Positions 25,611-34,159 of a stretch of 64,000 nt of DNA are shown piece after piece. Under the pieces are notes generated by a model. That model was not told the origin of the DNA. It saw only the letters and a program-made list of their open reading frames with translations, and searched no databases. This DNA is from Clostridiales bacterium (lineage in GTDB: Bacteria; Bacillota; Clostridia; Lachnospirales; Lachnospiraceae), in assembly GCA_018365455.1 (NCBI GenBank), contig JAGZJZ010000004.1, forward strand, positions 62,001 to 126,000, written 5' to 3'. The translations under genes were made by a program, and so were the position numbers. Position 1 is the first letter of the stretch. Every line of letters starts with the position of its first letter.

Positions 25611-25795
25611 AAGCCAGTGCCTCCCGGTGTAAATACGCAACTATATAGCACCCGCTATCCGCGCCAGCTGCACGTCTGTGAATCTAGCCGTAGCCCGCTA
25701 CGCCGTCGATTCACAGACGCACAGATGACACGGATATCAGGCACTATATATCGACCGTATTTACACTGGGAGGCACTGCGTCCTTACGCTGGCTT
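25611..25795. repeat. Giant imperfect palindrome A
   Basis: Nested arms pair over about 185 bp: AAGCCAG with CTGGCTT at the tips, TGCCTCCCGGTGTAAATACG with an imperfect complement ending at 25778, a mid-stem TATATAG...TATCCG with its partner, and GTCTGTGAATC with GATTCACAGAC (25674-25684/25708-25718). The apex is CGTAGC-CC-GCTACG (25689-25702). It starts 14 bases after the stop of the giant glycosidase. It shares the AGCCCGCT apex with palindromes B and C but not the arm sequences. Confidence 0.85.
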
Positions 25796-25853
25796 GTGTT
25801 GTAGAAAATTAGGAAGCATGCACAATATGTAATTTTCTGTATCATAAAAAAAG

Positions 25854-25882
25854 TTGCACCCCTTAAATAGCAAGTGTAAAAT
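25854..25882 (+). promoter_or_regulatory. Promoter of the sensor kinase operon
   Basis: TTGCAC (25854-25859) and TAAAAT (25877-25882) are 17 bp apart, 36 bases before the kinase ATG. Confidence 0.7.
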
Positions 25883-25918
25883 GAAGGTATTTGAGTATTG
25901 CGGAAAGTGAGCCTGAAC

Positions 25919-27760
25919 ATGTTAAAGAAAATAATCGTACGATATAATAACTGGACCCTTGGAAGAAAACTGTTATTCGGGTTTTTGTTTGGCTCAATTA
26001 TACCGATTCTGTCCATACAGTTAATTGGGTATTATGTGAATAAAAATATAGTGACAGAAAAAGTAGATCAGTTAATGGTCAGTAATCTGACCCAGATATC
26101 AGAGCGGGTACACTTAAATATGGAGACTTATTCCAGCCTTTTATACCAGCTGTACACGGATGAGCAGCTGACGGAAAGTATAAAAAGCCTGATGGATATT
26201 ACGGATAATCAGCGAGCATTTGCATATAACAAGGCATACAACAGCCTGAAACAGTATAACAATGACAATCTGGGGATCCGGTGTATCAGTCTGGTATGTG
26301 CAGATGGCAGCTCGGTGGTAGCAGATTTTCAGACCGATTCCGCAATTGATAATCTATGGAGAGGCTATAAGGATCTGAGGACCACCAATCCCTATATCGA
26401 CTGCATTGATGAACCCAGTATGGTAATTACCCCAACCATGAAATTTCAGGAAAATGGAACGGAAGGGTATTATTTCCATATGAGTAAACGGGTATTTGAC
26501 TTTGACCACCTGGAGCAGGGAAGCATCGCAACCATTATTATGTCTATTGATGAACGGATCCTGGCGGAAATCTGTAATAAGACGGAGGACAGTGCCAACC
26601 AGGAATTGTCCCAGCACAGCCTGAACTTCATACTGGATGAAAACAGGCAGGTAATCACTTACCCGGACGAGAGTTTCGTGACCCTGAAAATGAACCCCAG
26701 GCTGTCGGTAGCGGAATTTGTGAAAGTTACGGGATATCTGCGGGATAAAAATACGGCTGTTAACGAGTACAAAGACCCTCAGACAGGATGGGTATTCTAC
26801 AATGTGTATGATAAAGATTATATGCTGAAAGATCTGGTGAACACCCAGAAAATCTTTCTGATTGTTGGCGCCTCCGCAGTTATATTTGTGACCTGCATCA
26901 TCAGTTATACCGTATATATGTTAAACCGTTCCGTGCGTTCTGTATTAAAAGGAATCGGACAAGTACAGCAGGGTCATCTGGATGTGGTTATTCCGGAAGA
27001 TACCGAGGATGAAATCGGCATTATTGCGCGAAACTTTAATACCATGACTGTAAAAGTAAAAGAACTGGTCACAACGGTAAAAGAGGCACAGAATAGTCAG
27101 AAAAATGCAGAAATCCGTGCACTGGAGGCACAGATCAACCCTCATTTCCTATATAACACCCTGGATTCCATTAACTGGATGGCGATTGAAAAGGGAGAGT
27201 ATGAAATCAGTACGATGCTGAGAAACCTGGGTGTCATACTGCGTTACAGCGTAAATAAGAGTAATCAGCGGGTAACCATATGGGAAATGTCGGATTGGCT
27301 TCATAAATACATCAGCCTCCAGAAAATGAGGTTTAATGATGCATTTACCTATAGTCTGCAAATAGATAAGAATACGGAAAAAGTGAAAGTGTATAAGCTG
27401 CTGCTACAGCCATTTGTTGAAAACTCCATTATACATGGGTTTGACGGGATGATGGCAGGAGGCTTATTGAGAATTGAATGTTCACTCTCAGATGACGGGA
27501 AGGGGGTTGTATTTATTATAGAGGATAATGGAGTGGGCATGCCGGAAAGTAAGGTACAGGAGTTTAATGACCCGAAAAGGGCAATCATTGATGATGGAAG
27601 GAGTATTGGACTCAATAATGCATTCTCAAGAATGTATATGTATTATGGAAATAAAGCCAGCTGGACGATCAGCAGCTTAAAAGGCCTGGGAACGGTCATC
27701 ACCCTGCGCCTGCCGGTTATTGATGAAATGAGGAAGGATAATGAGGATATTAATAGTTGA
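25919..27760 (+). CDS. YesM-type sensor histidine kinase
   Basis: A 613-residue membrane kinase. Transmembrane helix 1 (about residues 18-40, FGFLFGSIIPILSIQLIGYY) is followed by a long extracellular sensor domain of the dCache type, helix 2 near 315-338 (IFLIVGASAVIFVTCIISY), a HAMP domain, and the His_kinase domain with phospho-acceptor H409 in INPHFLYNTLDSINW. The ATPase domain has LLLQPFVENSIIHGF and EDNGVGMP. These kinases usually control one carbohydrate uptake locus by sensing an oligosaccharide or a loaded binding protein. The ATG at 25919 is preferred to an upstream TTG. The gene overlaps the regulator start by 20 bp. It sits between the giant glycosidase and the binding-protein genes and should induce this locus. 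Confidence 0.93.
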   Translation: MLKKIIVRYNNWTLGRKLLFGFLFGSIIPILSIQLIGYYVNKNIVTEKVDQLMVSNLTQISERVHLNMETYSSLLYQLYTDEQLTESIKSLMDITDNQRAFAYNKAYNSLKQYNNDNLGIRCISLVCADGSSVVADFQTDSAIDNLWRGYKDLRTTNPYIDCIDEPSMVITPTMKFQENGTEGYYFHMSKRVFDFDHLEQGSIATIIMSIDERILAEICNKTEDSANQELSQHSLNFILDENRQVITYPDESFVTLKMNPRLSVAEFVKVTGYLRDKNTAVNEYKDPQTGWVFYNVYDKDYMLKDLVNTQKIFLIVGASAVIFVTCIISYTVYMLNRSVRSVLKGIGQVQQGHLDVVIPEDTEDEIGIIARNFNTMTVKVKELVTTVKEAQNSQKNAEIRALEAQINPHFLYNTLDSINWMAIEKGEYEISTMLRNLGVILRYSVNKSNQRVTIWEMSDWLHKYISLQKMRFNDAFTYSLQIDKNTEKVKVYKLLLQPFVENSIIHGFDGMMAGGLLRIECSLSDDGKGVVFIIEDNGVGMPESKVQEFNDPKRAIIDDGRSIGLNNAFSRMYMYYGNKASWTISSLKGLGTVITLRLPVIDEMRKDNEDINS

Positions 27761-29252
27761 AGATGAGGTAAAGATCAGAGTTGGAATATCAAAACTGATC
27801 TCATCTCAGAGCGGTCACACAATTGTTGGAGAAGCAAAAAACGGAATGGAGGGATATGAGATGGCAATCCGGCTTCGTCCGGAGCTGATTATAACCGACA
27901 TCCGTATGCCTGTCATGAATGGGCTGGAAATGCTGACAAAGATTCAGGAAGATAAAGTAGCCTGCCACAGTGTCATTCTCAGCGGATATTCAGAATTTGA
28001 ATACGCTAAGAAAGCAATCACGCTGGGGGCGGATGACTATCTGCTAAAGCCCATTGCAGCGGAAGACGTAAAAGAGGTGCTGGAAAGGATTGAAGAAAAA
28101 CTGGATCTGGAAAAAAGGCAGATTGAGGGAACACCTCAGGGATATATCCGGGATATTATACTGGGCAGCCTGGCGGAAACAAGGGAAAACTACCAGCGGC
28201 TTGCCGATATAGGCAGTTTGGACCTGGATTCCCCCTGTTATCTTTATGCAGGCTATCTGGGAAATGCAGAACCTGCATATGTGGAATTTTGCAAGACCCA
28301 GCTTGAGGAGATGAAAGAGAAGTACAGCAAGGACCGCATTTATATGGTATTTATTGAAAGTACGCAGGAATATGTGTGTGTCATTCAGAGCGGAAGTCCG
28401 ATGGAAGGATGGAATAAACGGATTAGCCACAGAGTGTATTTAAAGAATGTAAGAGAGGGACAGGCAGTGTGGACAGCCGAAAGCATCCCTGCTCTCACAC
28501 AGCTGCGCAGCCAGGTAAACGAACTGCGGGAGGTTTATACGTTCGCAATGGCATTGGGATATACACATTTGCTGACAAAAAGGGAGATCAGCCTGTTTTC
28601 ACCGGAAGAATTTACTTATCCGGTCTTTTTGGAAAACAGGATCAAAGTATCTGTATGCAAGGGAGATAGTGAGGAGTTAACAAGCTGTGGGGATAAATTC
28701 CGTTCATATATGAGGGATCAGAAATGTGTACCTTATCATATTCGGCAAGGGTATATGAAAATGGTAAACTACATTTTGAATATTTCCCAGGAGGTTGCAG
28801 AGGAGGGCTATCGGCTGATACAGGAGCAGAATCCTATCAAAACTCTCGGTAATGCCATTACCTTATCGGAACTGGAGACCTGTTTCCAAAAGATTATTCA
28901 GATCCTGTCAAAGACGGTAAATAAAAAAGAGGACATCCGTAATTATACGGTAAACAGAGCAATCAGTTACATACGGGAACATTACATGGAAGTAATATCC
29001 CTGGAGGAAATGGCCAGGCGTCTGGACATCACTCCGGAGTACCTCAGTACTTTATTTAATAAAGAGGTGGGGATTAATTTTTCAACCTTTCTAAAGAAAT
29101 TTCGTATCAGCCAGGCGAAACGGCTGCTGAAAGGAAGTGAGCTCAAGATCTATGAAGTGGCAAATGAAGTTGGATATGGTGACCCGAAGTATTTTAACAG
29201 GGTTTTTCGGGAAGAGGTCGGAGTCTCGCCAGGGGATTACAGGCAGTCTTAA
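27741..29252 (+). CDS. YesN-type response regulator with AraC output domain
   Basis: A 503-residue cytoplasmic regulator. The receiver domain has EDE at residues 7-9, phospho-acceptor D53 in IITDIRMPVMNGLE, and the LKP Lys in DDYLLKPIAA. A central linker (about 120-390) leads to an AraC double helix-turn-helix (about 400-500): NYTVNRAISYIREHYMEVISLEEMARRLDITPEYLSTLF (in parts) and ...EVANEVGYGDPKYFNRVFREEVGVSPGDYRQS. It is the partner of the kinase it overlaps. The likely targets are the promoters upstream of the giant glycosidase and the second binding-protein gene, which lack good -35 elements and so fit activation. Confidence 0.93.
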   Translation: MRILIVEDEVKIRVGISKLISSQSGHTIVGEAKNGMEGYEMAIRLRPELIITDIRMPVMNGLEMLTKIQEDKVACHSVILSGYSEFEYAKKAITLGADDYLLKPIAAEDVKEVLERIEEKLDLEKRQIEGTPQGYIRDIILGSLAETRENYQRLADIGSLDLDSPCYLYAGYLGNAEPAYVEFCKTQLEEMKEKYSKDRIYMVFIESTQEYVCVIQSGSPMEGWNKRISHRVYLKNVREGQAVWTAESIPALTQLRSQVNELREVYTFAMALGYTHLLTKREISLFSPEEFTYPVFLENRIKVSVCKGDSEELTSCGDKFRSYMRDQKCVPYHIRQGYMKMVNYILNISQEVAEEGYRLIQEQNPIKTLGNAITLSELETCFQKIIQILSKTVNKKEDIRNYTVNRAISYIREHYMEVISLEEMARRLDITPEYLSTLFNKEVGINFSTFLKKFRISQAKRLLKGSELKIYEVANEVGYGDPKYFNRVFREEVGVSPGDYRQS

Positions 29253-30459
29253 AAAAGGACGAAAGGCCTGCAGTTATTTCCTCGTTTTGCTGATGGCAGT
29301 CCAGATAGCGGGCTGCGGGAACCAGGAAAGTGACGGACAGGAGGAAAGCAAGGCAAGGGAGGATCTGGTTTTGTGGTCTTATTATGAAACGGATGCCCAG
29401 AGAAGCGGTCTGGATAATCTGGTAGATGGGTTTAACCAGTCCCAGAGCCAGTATCGTGCGTCCTGGAAGTATGTCCCCATGACCGATTTTGACAAACAGC
29501 TTTCCCGCTCTTATACGGAGCAGAGTCTGCCGGATATGGTACTTATTGATAATCCCGATATGCCGGTCTTTATCCGCCTGGGCGTATTTGAGGATATCAC
29601 ACAGCAGATAGAATCCTGGAATCTGGAAGAAGAATACTATAAGGCGGCGGTGGAAACTGTAAGCCTGGATGGAAGATACTATGGTATTCCCTTTATCTGC
29701 AACAACCTGGGATTAATTTATAATGAGGAGATGCTAAAAGAAGCCGGGGTGGATCCGCCGGGTACCTGGGAGGAATTAAAGGCTGCGGCGAAAGAGCTCA
29801 CATCAGGGCAGCGCAAAGGATTTTTAATGTCTGCCGTTGACTCGGAACAGGGAGCATTCCAGATTCTGCCATGGATTTTATCAGCCGGAGAAAACCCGGA
29901 TCAGATCGGAGGTGAGAAGACAAAGGAAGCGTTTGAATTTTTAGAAAGCATGGTGGAGGATGGGAGCATGTCTAATGAATGCATTAATCTGACCCAGATC
30001 GATGTTGCCAGAAAATTCATAGCGGGAGAAGCGGCTATGATTGAAAATGGACCTTGGATATTGTCCATGCTTCAGGAAGCGGGCATCTCTTATGGCATCA
30101 CCAAGCTTCCGGTGAACCGGGTAAGCAGTATGATTACCGGCGGTGAAAATATTGGTTTTATTAAAGGAAAAAATGTAGAAGGCTCCCTGAAATTTTTCCA
30201 GTACTGTATGAATGGGGAGGTTATGGAGTCCTTCTGCATAAAGACAGGGTCTCTGCCTGCGAAAATAAAAAAGGCAAAAAAGGTGGTTAAGAAAGACGAA
30301 CAGATGCGGGTCTTTGAAGAACAGATGGAAAAAGCAGTTGCAAGAACTTCCATACCATCTTGGTCTGCTATCTCCAAGCAGATTCCGAAAAGCTTTTATC
30401 AGATGGTGTCAAAGGAGAAAACTCCGGAGGAAGCGGTGGAAATGCTGCCGGAAAATTAA
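29152..30459 (+). CDS. Sugar ABC transporter substrate-binding lipoprotein 1 (start uncertain)
   Basis: An extracellular family 1 solute-binding lipoprotein of about 400 mature residues. The lipobox is VQIAGCG, preceded by SLKKGRKACSYFLVLLMA, an ideal signal. The trouble is the start: no ATG, GTG or TTG lies in a normal position. The nearest ATG or GTG codons (29152, 29164, 29176, 29179) fall inside the regulator gene and would add 20 or more residues before the basic region, while an ATT at 29236 would give an ideal signal. I give 29152 provisionally. The mature part is a clear paralogue of the next gene (WSYYETDAQ against WDYFETDAQ; LPDMVLID against LPDLVIMD). It is tied to the two-component genes and may act as a co-sensor as well as, or instead of, a transport protein. 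Confidence 0.8.
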   Translation: MKWQMKLDMVTRSILTGFFGKRSESRQGITGSLKKGRKACSYFLVLLMAVQIAGCGNQESDGQEESKAREDLVLWSYYETDAQRSGLDNLVDGFNQSQSQYRASWKYVPMTDFDKQLSRSYTEQSLPDMVLIDNPDMPVFIRLGVFEDITQQIESWNLEEEYYKAAVETVSLDGRYYGIPFICNNLGLIYNEEMLKEAGVDPPGTWEELKAAAKELTSGQRKGFLMSAVDSEQGAFQILPWILSAGENPDQIGGEKTKEAFEFLESMVEDGSMSNECINLTQIDVARKFIAGEAAMIENGPWILSMLQEAGISYGITKLPVNRVSSMITGGENIGFIKGKNVEGSLKFFQYCMNGEVMESFCIKTGSLPAKIKKAKKVVKKDEQMRVFEEQMEKAVARTSIPSWSAISKQIPKSFYQMVSKEKTPEEAVEMLPEN

Positions 30460-30542
30460 TCTAAGGATTATCCACCATTATTAAAATATTAGAATTAATC
30501 TTTATGGGAACCTCTCTTATAATGTACTTACCAGGAAAGATA

Positions 30543-30707
30543 CCAGTACTGCATTATACAAATAATTCAGCAATACACTTCGGCTATCCGCACCAGAGAA
30601 TCCAAAATATTCTTTGATGCAGCCCGCTGCACCTGCAGAATATTTTGAATCCTCTGATACGAATATCCTGTGTGTATTACTAAATTATTAGGGCAATGCA
30701 GTACTGG
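30543..30707. repeat. Giant imperfect palindrome B
   Basis: About 165 bp fold back on themselves: CCAGTACTGCATT at the left tip with AATGCAGTACTGG at the right, AATAATT...AATACAC with its partner, and CAGAGAATCCAAAATATTC with GAATATTTTGAATCCTCTG (17 of 19 pair). The apex is TGCAGC-CC-GCTGCA (30618-30631). It lies between the two binding-protein genes. A TATAAT with a weak TTAATC -35 (30495-30523) precedes it, so it would be in the 5' untranslated region of the main binding-protein gene. Confidence 0.85.
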
Positions 30708-30732
30708 AGTCAAATAAAAAGGAGGTTTTATC

Positions 30733-32094
30733 ATGAAACTAAAGAAACTTACGGCAATGGCTCTTGCAGCAACAATGGTTTGTACAATGACAGCAGGATG
30801 TGGAGGCGGATCATCTTCCGGTACCACAGAGGCAGCAAAAAGTGAAACAACGAAGACGACTGAGGCTGCCACAGCAGGAACAGACGCAGCCAAAGAAACC
30901 GAAGCAGCGGAAACAAAGGCAGAGACACAGGCGGAAACTGCTGCAGCTCCAACCGGTGAAACGAAAGAAGTTGTAATCTGGGATTATTTCGAAACAGATG
31001 CCCAGAAGGAAATGATGCAGGCTTTGATTGATGGATTTAATTCATCCCAGAGTGAGTTTACGGCAACCCATACATACGTGCCGTTTGCAGACTACCAAAA
31101 ACAGCTTACACTTGGACTTGCTTCCGGTGAATTGCCGGATCTGGTAATCATGGACGGATGCAGCATGGCTTCTTTCATACAGCTGGGACTTATGGCGGAT
31201 GTATCCGATGCCTCAATCGCATGGGATGATTACCTGAAGGGACCAATGGAATCCACAATGATGGATGGCAAACACTATGGTATTCCTTTTGCAACAAACT
31301 GTACCGCATTATTCTATAACAAAGATTTATTTGATGCAGCAGGCGTGTCTTATCCCGATGAAAACACCACATGGGATGATTTCAAAGATATGGCATCGAA
31401 GTTAACAAAGGACGGCGTAACCGGATTTGGTAATGCAGCAGTAGGAACAGATGAAGGAACATTCCAGTGTCTGCAGTGGCTGTATACGGCTGGCGGTACT
31501 TATACCGACATTAAAGGCGGCGTAAAGGCTTACGATTTAATGAAAGAAATGATCGATGCAGGTTCCTGGACAAAAGAGTGTGTTAACTGGACACAGTCTG
31601 ATGTTAATAACAACTTTATGGCTGGAAATATCGCAATGCAGCAGAATGGACCATGGCAGATTCCTGGTATCGAAAAAGATGCTCCGGACTTAAACTATGG
31701 CGTAACCGTATTACCGAAATATGATAAAGATTCAACTCAGGCAACATCAATCCTTGGCGGTGAAAATATGGGTGTTGTGAAAAAAGACGATACCGCAGGC
31801 GCAGTTGCTTTCATGAAATATTATGATCAGAATGAAGTTATGATCGAAGCAATGAAGAAATATGGCTCCTTCCCTCCAAAAACGGAAGCAGCACAGGATT
31901 CTTACTGGACAGATGATCCGATTCAGGCAGCATTTATTACGCAGCTTGAGACTTCAATCCCAAGAGGACCATCCGCATCCTGGCCATCATATTCTTCTGC
32001 AATCCAGAATGGATTCCAGGAAGTTATGACAGGTGCTAAGACTCCTGAGCAGGCAGCAGACAGTACACAGGCTGCTGTAGACGCAGTAAAATAA
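30733..32094 (+). CDS. Sugar ABC transporter substrate-binding lipoprotein 2
   Basis: A 453-residue extracellular solute-binding protein anchored through C23 (lipobox TMTAGCG). A Thr/Ala/Glu-rich spacer (about 24-75) acts as a flexible stalk. The two-lobed family 1 binding fold follows, with VVIWDYFETDAQ, YGIPFATNCTALFYNKDLFDAAG and the hinge region ILGGENMGVVKKD. AAAAGGAGG lies 7 bases before the ATG. With the two permeases downstream it should import the oligosaccharide released by the secreted glycosidase, probably beta-arabinobiose by analogy with HypBA1/HypBA2 loci. A stable stem-loop after its stop should raise its level above that of the permeases. Confidence 0.9.
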   Translation: MKLKKLTAMALAATMVCTMTAGCGGGSSSGTTEAAKSETTKTTEAATAGTDAAKETEAAETKAETQAETAAAPTGETKEVVIWDYFETDAQKEMMQALIDGFNSSQSEFTATHTYVPFADYQKQLTLGLASGELPDLVIMDGCSMASFIQLGLMADVSDASIAWDDYLKGPMESTMMDGKHYGIPFATNCTALFYNKDLFDAAGVSYPDENTTWDDFKDMASKLTKDGVTGFGNAAVGTDEGTFQCLQWLYTAGGTYTDIKGGVKAYDLMKEMIDAGSWTKECVNWTQSDVNNNFMAGNIAMQQNGPWQIPGIEKDAPDLNYGVTVLPKYDKDSTQATSILGGENMGVVKKDDTAGAVAFMKYYDQNEVMIEAMKKYGSFPPKTEAAQDSYWTDDPIQAAFITQLETSIPRGPSASWPSYSSAIQNGFQEVMTGAKTPEQAADSTQAAVDAVK

Positions 32095-32100
32095 AACATT

Positions 32101-32176
32101 GGGACTGTTGGACAGAGCGCTATAAACGCTCTGGAGCAAAAGGCGATATAAGACTTGCTTCCGACAGTCCCTTTTT
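32101..32176 (+). terminator. Branched intercistronic terminator / attenuator
   Basis: GGGACTGTTGGA (32101-32112) pairs with TCCGACAGTCCC (32160-32171), followed by TTTTT. An inner hairpin, CAGAGCG-CTATAAA-CGCTCTG, sits in the loop. It lies between the binding-protein gene and the first permease, where partial termination or 3'-end protection gives excess binding protein. Confidence 0.8.
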
Positions 32177-32199
32177 AAAAGATATGAGGAGGGATTAAC

Positions 32200-33105
32200 G
32201 TGAGACATGGTAAAAAAAAGACACCGGCTTACCTGGGAGTTATATTTGCACTCCCCGCATTAATTTATATGATGGTTCTGATTGGATATCCAATGGTAAA
32301 GAACCTGTTGCTGAGCTTTAAAAATGTGGACGTTTATACATTTGCAGATACGGCCTCACAGAGTTTTGTGGGACTGCAGAATTATGTTGATTTATTCAGC
32401 GGAGCCGATTCTATTTTAATGAAATCAATCGGAAATACATTAATTTTTACACTGGCTTCTATCATTTTTCAGTTTGTAATTGGATTTGGACTCGCACTAT
32501 TGTTTAATAAGAAATTTCCGGGCTGCTCCTTCTTCCGTGGAGTAACCATGATATCCTGGCTGCTGCCTGTAACGGTAGCAGGTCTTTTGTTTAAATTTAT
32601 GTTCCAGTTAAATGGCGGAATTATCAATCAGTTCCTCACCTCGGTAGGTATTTTGGATAAACCCATTGAATGGCTTTTGAATGGAAATACCGCTATGGTG
32701 GCAATTGTAGTAGCTAATATCTGGATTGGTATTCCCTTTAACATGATGCTGATTCTTACCGGATTAACGACTATTCCAACCGAAATTTACGAGAGTGCCA
32801 GTTTGGACGGTGCTTCCAAACGGCAGACCTTATTCCATATAACCGTTCCCATGATTAAACCGGCAATTATGTCCGTGCTTACATTGGGCTTTGTATACAC
32901 GTTCAAGGTATTTGACCTTGTATGGGTAATGACAAAAGGAGGGCCTGTAAATGCAACGGAACTGGTATCCACTTATGCATACCGGCTGTCCTTTGAAGAG
33001 TTTCAGTTTAGTAAGGGTGCGGCAGCATCGAATATCCTGTTCTTAATCTTGCTGTTTGTAGGATTTTTCTACATCAGGACCATTGATGATGACGAGGTGA
33101 TGTAA
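32200..33105 (+). CDS. Sugar ABC transporter permease (MalF/UgpA type)
   Basis: A 301-residue integral membrane subunit with about six helices. The first is ALPALIYMMVLIGYPMVKNLLLSF. The binding-protein-dependent transport (EAA) loop is ESASLDGASKRQTLFHITVPMIKPA, which contacts the ATPase. The start is a GTG 5 bases after GAGGAGGG. The partner permease begins 1 bp after the stop. No ATP-binding protein is encoded nearby; Firmicute importers of this family usually share an MsmX-type ATPase encoded elsewhere. Confidence 0.92.
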   Translation: MRHGKKKTPAYLGVIFALPALIYMMVLIGYPMVKNLLLSFKNVDVYTFADTASQSFVGLQNYVDLFSGADSILMKSIGNTLIFTLASIIFQFVIGFGLALLFNKKFPGCSFFRGVTMISWLLPVTVAGLLFKFMFQLNGGIINQFLTSVGILDKPIEWLLNGNTAMVAIVVANIWIGIPFNMMLILTGLTTIPTEIYESASLDGASKRQTLFHITVPMIKPAIMSVLTLGFVYTFKVFDLVWVMTKGGPVNATELVSTYAYRLSFEEFQFSKGAAASNILFLILLFVGFFYIRTIDDDEVM

Positions 33106-33106
33106 C

Positions 33107-33940
33107 ATGAAAAAAGAGACGAAAAATAAAATCATTTTATTGATAATCGGAGCAATTGTATTTGTGATATTTATATTTCCCCTGTACTGGATGTTGGTTA
33201 CCGCATTGAAATCACAGGTAGAAATTTTCCAGATACCAACGCCCCTTTGGCCTAAAGAGCTGACTTTTGAAGCATTCCAGAAGCAGTTATCCGCTTCCAG
33301 TGATACCCTGAGAGGATTCAAGAACAGTGCAATCATCGGTTTCGGTGCAATGGCAATATCCACCATACTGGCAATTCCGGCGGCATACGGACTGGCGCGG
33401 TTTAAATTCAGGGGAAAGAAGATCATTATCCTGCTATTTCTAATTACACAGATGCTTCCTTCCACGTTAGTATTAACTTCTTTGTACATTATGTTTTCCA
33501 GTGCAAAAATTTTAAATACATACATGGCGCCGATCCTGGCAGATGCGACCCTTGGAATACCTTTTTCCGTTATTATCCTGAGAACCTATTTCCTTTCCAT
33601 ACCCAAGGAGCTGGATGAGGCAGCAAAGATCGACGGGTGCGGACATCTCACAGCATTTGTGAAAATCATGCTTCCCATTGCAAAACCCGGCGTAGTGGTA
33701 GCAGCCGTATTCTCCTTTGTATATGCATGGGGCGATCTGATCTATGGAATTACCTTTATTACCGACCCGAATAAGAGACCGATCACATCCAGTATTTATA
33801 ATTATGTACAGCAGTATCAGACCTTGTGGAACTCCACCATGGCATTTGGTATCATCGCCATTTTCCCGGTTATTTTAATCTTTATCTTTATGCAGAAATA
33901 TATTGTCAGCGGACTCACAAATGGTGCGGTGAAGGCTTAG
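33107..33940 (+). CDS. Sugar ABC transporter permease (MalG/UgpE type)
   Basis: A 277-residue integral membrane subunit with six predicted helices, starting with IILLIIGAIVFVIFIFPLYWMLVTALK (in two parts). The EAA loop is PKELDEAAKIDGCGHLTAFVKIMLP. The C-terminus, MQKYIVSGLTNGAVKA, is the family's standard ending. It pairs with the preceding MalF-type permease. The stop codon overlaps the first bases of palindrome C. Confidence 0.92.
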   Translation: MKKETKNKIILLIIGAIVFVIFIFPLYWMLVTALKSQVEIFQIPTPLWPKELTFEAFQKQLSASSDTLRGFKNSAIIGFGAMAISTILAIPAAYGLARFKFRGKKIIILLFLITQMLPSTLVLTSLYIMFSSAKILNTYMAPILADATLGIPFSVIILRTYFLSIPKELDEAAKIDGCGHLTAFVKIMLPIAKPGVVVAAVFSFVYAWGDLIYGITFITDPNKRPITSSIYNYVQQYQTLWNSTMAFGIIAIFPVILIFIFMQKYIVSGLTNGAVKA

Positions 33941-34100
33941 AGCGTGTTTGAAAATTCATTCCCGCCATCTGCACGCCCCACTTTGCGGCATATTTGCCCC
34001 GAATTCAGGTTACATAGCCCGCTATGCGCCCTTCATTAGGTACAAATCTCCCACAAACTGGGACGCACAGCTGCCAGAAAGCAATTTTAAAACACGCTCT
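33939..34100. repeat. Giant imperfect palindrome C, abutting a partial second copy
   Basis: AGAGCGTGTTTGAAAATT at the left tip pairs with AATTTTAAAACACGCTCT at the right. The arms continue inward with gaps to the apex CATAGC-CC-GCTATG (34013-34026). The left tip overlaps the permease stop codon. Directly after the right tip the sequence reads AGAGCGTGATGAAA (34101 on), which looks like the start of another copy cut short, so CACGCTCTAGAGCGTG at the junction is itself a perfect 16-bp palindrome. Confidence 0.85.
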
Positions 34101-34159
34101 AGAGCGTGATGAAACTTTATGCGGTATGTGAGTAACAGGTTCCAGTCATACTGATTTAA

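Larger units (their letters stand above)
25598..25918. other. Intergenic region with giant palindrome and sensor-kinase promoter
   Basis: The region is almost filled by the 185-bp palindrome (25611-25795). It is followed by a smaller hairpin (GAAAATTA with TAATTTTC, 25804-25837) and then the promoter of the sensor kinase operon. Confidence 0.7.

Noticed and set aside
33043..33525. Minus-strand open frame of 160 codons across the two permease genes
   Set aside because: It spans the junction of two clear transport genes, has no start signals and no recognisable product.
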